From Oryzias latipes (lineage: Eukaryota; Chordata; Actinopteri; Beloniformes; Adrianichthyidae), in assembly GCF_002234675.1 (NCBI RefSeq), contig NC_019879.2:22873855-22937854 (forward strand): a stretch of 64,000 nt of DNA, in the 5' to 3' direction. Below are positions 58,598-64,000 of the stretch, in pieces. Under the pieces are notes generated by a model, which saw only the letters and a program-made list of their open reading frames with translations, ran no database searches and was not told the origin of the DNA. Positions within the stretch are counted from its first letter, which is position 1; each line of letters starts with the position of its first letter. The translations under genes were made by a program, and so were the position numbers.

Positions 58598-61500
58598 TCA
58601 CGCCACGGAGGATGAGTTGGGGATGCCCTGGATGGTGGCACTGGTTGGTGTGCCGCTGATTGCATTAAAGATGTGGAGCGAGTCTGGGAGGACGCTCTTC
58701 ATGCTGTCTTCCACTGGACTGATCTGGAAGAAAAAATGATCATAGGGAACTTAAGGTCACAATAAGGTCGTCTTAAAGAGACCGGAGCTGTAGTCCAACT
58801 ACAGTTAAGGAAAAGTCTGAGATTTGAGGAAGAACACAGCCAATAACACACTTTATTCAGAACCTTTGCAAACATTTCAAGATATTTTTGCTGTTTGTCA
58901 CCACCAGTCATTGTCCAGTGAGCCTTAGGTTGTGTCTGAAATCCCTCACTATTTACTATTTAGTGCACTAGATTGGGCATAAGCCAATGCTGTCATGGTG
59001 TTCAAATCCACAATTCCAAAATCTAGTGCCCTGGAAATTTCCCAGACATCACTATGAAAAACCAGTGTGCATCAATGCTCACTAGATTGGCAAATATAGC
59101 CCACAATGCATTGGGTTTGAACGATTTATCATTTGAAAAAAATGTATTTAAGTTTATTTTTTATAAATCATCCAAGTTTTAATCATCAGAACACAATGGA
59201 TTCATTCATAGTCTTTATAAAATATTTATTTGTTATGTTTTTACTTTGTTAAAAAGATGACATCATATTTGGCATATAAAAAAAATTAGGAAGTAGTGAG
59301 CATGTGTCTGAATTGCGTAAAAATTCAGGGCACTGATAGTCCCACACTATATAGTCCTTTGGGATCAGGGAGTAGTGACGGAGTTTCTGAACTGACCTTT
59401 ATATTTTTGGAAACAGTATTTAGACAGATTTTAAACAACTTAAATCAATTATCTCTATTTAAAACCAAAAATATTTTTTGGTACTATATGCTTCCTTGCA
59501 ATATTGCAGCTAAGCTTTTGCGGTCTTGCTGTTTTACGGATTTTGCACGCTTTTTAAAATGTGTTATTAATGCACAGCACACTGTGCTCCGCGTTCATGT
59601 TGGGTGTGGACTTTGTCAGTCAGTCTCCTCTGTGCCATGTCTCCTTTAGAGAATGTGTTCAGTTTGCCAAATCTACATGAATCTTTGATCACGAGCAGAT
59701 CTTTGTTTTGTTCTGTAATAGTGAACTTATTCTATATTCTCCATATTTCTATGAAGGTTTGAGAGTTCAAACAAACAGGAGACAAGTGTGAAAAAGTCTA
59801 TGCCCTTCTGATAAAAGCAAATAAAACTTTTACAGTCTTAAAACATGTATAATCCTACTTTGTGGATTTCACTTATTGCAGGGTATTTATGGAACGTATC
59901 CGCTGCGATAAACGAGGGAACTTTGTACTGTGAATACATTTTATGTATTTGAATGGATACTTCACAGTTAACTAGTCACTAAAACCTGTTTTAGGTTTCA
60001 AATTTTGTATATCAGAACTGATATTTGTCCTTCAGTCTTATAATTTATTACAGCTAGAGTTGTATGATTGATAAAAATCAAAAGTTGGTTTCAAATGAAA
60101 AATATCAAATACCGTATTTTCAATACACACACAGCAAAATCAATCCAAATAGCAGCCAAAGAATATTATAAGCTATTACATGTATACACACCCGTGACCC
60201 CGAAAGGGGCAACACGGGTTTAGAAGATAAATGAATGAATGTATACACAATAACAAAAGTTTTTTTTTGAAGAACTCACATTAAGATGCATGCATTTCTG
60301 TGTCCTACACAGAAGTGCAGACGTCTTTCTGATGTGCAAAAAATAAAATAAAATAAAATACAAAATCAGTGGCAGTTGGTCCAGCCAGAAGGACAGTTGG
60401 TTTACTCTGAAGGTAATGATCACCGACAAAATTTAAAATATGATTGTTTTTCCTCTTGTGCTGCAGCACTGATACGAATGCACATTTATGAAGACAAAAC
60501 AAGATGATTTTCACTTTTTATAGAAAATATAATCTAAACTTTATTGAGACCAGTGTTACTCTCAGACATGATCACAGGGAGCAAGGTTTCATGTAGGCAC
60601 ATAGCTCATGTGCATCTTTTTAAGTGCAGGGATCTTTGGAAAAACCAATATAATGGGAACTTAATCAAATAACTTTATTCAGAGCTTTGAGGTAAAGTAG
60701 TTTTAGGATTGCTAAACCAACTGAACTAGTTTTACTGTTCAAATTTTAACTGTCTGGCTGGACCACCAACTCCATCTGTTCATTCCACGCTGATGTTTCT
60801 TGCTTTACCATCAAACCTGCGCGTCAGCATGGAGGACAAACAGAAAATGCCATTATCAGAGAGCGCGTTATCACTCAATCATAGGCTATATTTGACCTCC
60901 TATTTTTTTAAGTCGTTGTGGAGTGGCTTCCAATCAGATTAAAGGTGCACCATTACGGTGCTTGAGACACAGACCTGGAATTGTGCAACAGCAGCAGGAC
61001 TTACTTGCTCACGCATGATGATGGACAACTCTCTGACCAAATCTCTGTAGTTGGCTTTCATCTCGTCGTGGTACTCCTGCTGATCCTCTTTGATCAGTCG
61101 CTCGTTAACCCCTAGACCATGACCACATGCCTCCACGAAGTCCCTGCTCACAAGAACAGTCGTGTTGATGGCAGGTTACACTGCCAGGATATCTAACTTT
61201 ATTTGTCAAACTCACCTGAAGACCTCTTTGAGCTGTTTGACCTTGTTATCCGGATACTTCTTGGCACTTGAATCATCCAGAAAAGCTCTGGCATATGCAA
61301 GCGGGCCAGCGTTCACCTTTAACATCACAACACAATGACACGTCAGCTGTTTTGGACTCATTTTGCGTGCGTGTGCTTTTGTGAGACGTAGAGCAGCCAC
61401 CTGGACACTGATGCTGCCCTGCAGTTTGAGCTGCAGACGGATCATGTCCACCTCGCTGGAGGAGCACAGTTGCCTAATCTCCGCCACTTTCCTGCTCATC

Positions 61501-62679
61501 TCGTCGATGGCCACCTCGATGGGGCTCAGATCAGTGTGGTGCTGGTACATTACTGCTATACGCTTCTTCACGTAGGGAAAGCAGTGTGTGGCTGTCGGAG
61601 GGGTGTAAAAAAAAACAGAGACATAAGATTAGATTACTGGTCTTCCTGTAGGTGTCCTTTTCCGTTTTACAGCTTGATTTGGACTCGCTTATAGATAAAG
61701 AGATAAGGTTGTACTTTTACGCCGTAAATCTTGCGTCTGTGATTAGGCTTTGGAAAAAGCTGGGACAAACAGCTGATGTGTTCAAAAGCTAATCAATGAG
61801 CAGAAACATTTTTCTGACTATTGCAGTGATTGAGCAACAACAAAGGAAAGGCTTTTAAAGAAAAGTAAACTTTTTTTTTTCATCTTTCAGCAGCATGTCA
61901 AATAGTAGCTGTAACAGAAGCCTATTTTATTAGGATTACAGCCATTTAAGGTATTGGTAGAAATGTATTCCTTTCTTTTCATTTATTATTTTGAATTTGG
62001 TATATTTTTCAATCAATTAAGCTGCTTTTTAAAGAACTGTTGGATCCCAGCACCTGGTATAGTTATTGTTCCCACGTGTGACAATCTTTTTTATTTACTC
62101 AAAAAAGTTTTTGAGAAATAGTTAACACACTTTTCCCTTTGGCATCTCAGTAAAAAAATTACATTTAGATTTTAACAGACACATTTGTGTTCATTTAAGT
62201 TGAGCTTTGCTAATAGGTCAGTATAGATGTGGTCATTTACTGGTCAGGATGGTCCTGCGTTTGCACTGCTCCTCCACTCCGCCTTGCTTTTTGCCTGATA
62301 TTGTAAAAGGCATCTCAAACACGAATCGTCGGATGTTGTGGCTCTTCTCAAAGTCAGTTTTCCTGTCCACTAGCTCCTTCTCCTCCAGGTATGGAGTCAC
62401 GTGGGTCACTTGGATGTATGCATACTTAGAGTCCAGATCTTTAGGGTTGATCTGCAGGAGATTAAAAAAACGATTGATGCTGTAATGTTGAACAAAGACC
62501 TCATCACAAACTAAACACAAAGTGAGTCTCACCCGTCCAGAGTCTTGAATCATCTTGACGTTCTCCTGTCCAAACTTCTCAGAGTAGAGCTTTAGGAGCC
62601 TCTGGGAAATCTCAGACAGAGGGGTGAATTTAGGCTCCTTGTAAATGTACTCCTTACCATCTTCATCCTCAAAGAAGCC
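58598..62679 (-). CDS. dock9: DOCK9 (zizimin-1) C-terminus, partial
   Basis: The last six coding exons are present: 62533-62679, 62241-62451, 61401-61591, 61216-61316, 61005-61143 and 58598-58723 (304 residues plus stop). Upstream exons lie beyond the window, so the 5' boundary is incomplete. The sequence begins [20 protein letters not shown] and covers the C-terminal part of the DHR-2 domain, including the RRTILTT to FPYVKKR segment, IEVAIDEM and [17 protein letters not shown], where the family places its nucleotide-sensor valine. It ends with the DOCK9-type tail [23 protein letters not shown]9 is a cytosolic guanine-nucleotide exchange factor for CDC42. The ending and the position beside slc15a1 and stk24 (as in human 13q32) favour dock9 over dock10 or dock11. 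No damage was seen in the part present. Confidence 0.93.
58930..59395. repeat. TIR-ended repeat in the last dock9 intron
   Basis: The left end (GTGTCTGAAATCCCTCACTA) and the reverse complement of the right end (GTTCAGAAACTCCGTCACTA) are imperfect inverted repeats. Inner blocks around TTAGTGCACTAGATTGG and CACTAGATTGGCAAATATAG also recur. It is a non-coding DNA-transposon-like element; the superfamily is not assigned. Confidence 0.5.
60190..60241 (+). repeat. 3' fragment of the tRNA-type SINE family
   Basis: CCCGTGACCCCGAAAGGGG followed by AGAAGATAAATGAATGAATG matches the tail end of the full SINE at 50536-50936, in the opposite orientation. Only about 50 bases remain, as expected of a 5'-truncated copy. 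Confidence 0.7.
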
Positions 62680-64000
62680 CTGAGGAGGAACAAACATCCA
62701 GAGTTATTCTAGTGGGACAACAATCTCAGTCACATAAATCAATATGCGAGAATCATCTAAGTGAATAAAAAAAAAACTTTTTCGGGACTCCAAAATACTT
62801 AAGCTCTACCTACAAACCATTACAGTTAAACTGATTTGTAAGATTTACTTAAGGTGGTGACACAGACTTCATTAGACCTGTTAGATTTGGTAATGACTGT
62901 ATTAAAAAAGCCTAGAAGCTCTGGAAGTTGGAATAAATGGGGAGTTAAACTGGTAAAGCAAAGCACTACACACTGCATTAGTGAGGGAGCACAGCACAGC
63001 CTAACACATCACTGCAGCCCCGGCTGGAGTGCTGGCTTTCATCCTAATTTACCTCTGCGTCTGAGTGAGAAAACTGGTACTGCTATCAGAGTGAGGGAAA
63101 CACACATACACATGTAAACCGTTATTGCAAAACAACCATAAAGCTCTATGCATCTCAAACATGAAGACAAACGTGGATTGGCAAGAGTCACATAACCCCA
63201 CACAAGGCCAAAAAGACTCAGCTGGAAGCAACCACACAGGACAGAAAACTCATTAAAAATGTCATCAAGCACAGTCAGTACTTGAACTTCACAAATATGC
63301 TGGATGTGGTGTTTAAATGAGTGACTGCCATGCTGCACAATCTTCCAAACACAAAGCAGTTGTGTTAACTGAGTGTTAGTTTAGTACTTTAATCGGAGTT
63401 TACCAATTGATTTTTTTTATCCATTTGTCTGATTTTTTTCTGGTTAAATTATGGAGAGTTTAAAATTGCAAGTTAAAAATAAAATTAAAAACATGGGTTG
63501 AATATTTTTCACAATAAGTCAGATTAGAGTTTTTATTCAACTTTACCCAGATATTTACAAAAATCCTTCAGACTGGACACTTTTATTTCAAAGACAGTTT
63601 TTAAAATGAATCTTAATCATTTTAAAGAAACCTGTTGCTGTAACTTAGTTTTCTGATTCTAATTGTTTTAATAATTTAATGATCTTAATTATTTTATTTT
63701 TTATACTGTCTTGCCTGGGTAAATAAAGATTAAATAAATAAAAAATAAATGACAAGAACTGTTTAAAAGTCCAAACAAGCTGCTACGAAGTGTGGCATTG
63801 TTTTTTTTATAAACATGCACTTTAGCATTTAGACATTTAGACTAGACTTTTAGTAAATTCAGAAACAATTTCTTACCTTAAAAAGGTTATATGAATTATT
63901 AAAATCGCTCTTTGTCATATTTAGGTGGCTAAATGTTTTATTTTATTGGAAATAATGATCACTTGTGCAGAGAATTACATCACCATACAATTTTACACTT
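62680..64000 (-). other. dock9: dock9 intron running off the window
   Basis: The family's preceding exon would end in a segment like YRVAFFGQ, and I find no such coding on the minus strand here. The interval is therefore read as intron. It is AT-rich with T- and A-runs. A donor-like AACCTTTTTAAG-gtaag at about 63881 lacks a matching coding frame. Confidence 0.5.

Larger units (their letters stand above)
58724..61004 (-). other. dock9: Last dock9 intron
   Basis: AT-rich intron with a TIR-ended repeat (58930-59395) and a 3' scrap of the tRNA-type SINE (60190-60241). No other exon is supported: the preceding and following exons join in phase directly. Confidence 0.6.

Noticed and set aside
63870-63960. 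Possible dock9 exon with a donor-like site
   Set aside because: The minus-strand translation does not match the DOCK family segment expected before GFFEDEDG.

Overview
The window reads as teleost fish nuclear DNA. It is AT-rich and intron-rich, dense in DNA-transposon remnants and tRNA-type SINEs, and its genes match vertebrate families best. Repeat content suggests an acanthomorph such as a medaka- or killifish-like fish, but the species cannot be fixed from sequence alone. No operons, CRISPR arrays, rRNA or tRNA genes were seen.

Layout. (1) 1-5.0 kb is repeat-rich intergenic DNA. (2) 5.0-7.8 kb holds a chemerin-receptor-like GPCR (cmklr2/gpr1 type, + strand) with non-coding 5' exons. (3) 9.6-17.7 kb holds the intron-containing remains of ndufs1, the 75-kDa subunit of respiratory complex I (+ strand). 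It has five in-frame stops, frameshifts, a lost block of about 44 codons and lost iron-sulfur ligands, so it is a pseudogene. (4) 18.3-27.0 kb holds ino80d (+), complete with nine coding exons and 989 residues. (5) 27.6-43.7 kb holds an stk24-type GCKIII kinase (-), with ten coding exons resolved plus a candidate short terminal exon. (6) 46.5-57.4 kb holds slc15a1 (-), the intestinal H+/oligopeptide transporter PepT1, with 23 coding exons and 732 residues, intact. (7) 57.7-64 kb holds the 3' end of dock9 (-), the last six coding exons, covering the C-terminal part of the DHR-2 exchange domain; the rest lies beyond the window.

Two ancestral gene blocks meet here. gpr1-ndufs1-ino80d matches the order at human 2q33, and stk24-slc15a1-dock9 matches human 13q32. 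They meet tail-to-tail in about 0.5 kb near 27.3 kb, between the poly(A) signals of ino80d and stk24.

The main unusual observation is the decayed ndufs1 between two intact neighbours. Because this subunit is essential for complex I, a working copy should exist elsewhere. The other notable layer is nested mobile DNA: nine copies or pieces of one short inverted-repeat family, four copies of a TTAA-flanked family, a hAT-type element with a perfect 8-bp target duplication inside another repeat, a Harbinger-type element with a Myb/SANT remnant that is itself interrupted, and a tRNA-type SINE with a 12-bp target duplication.
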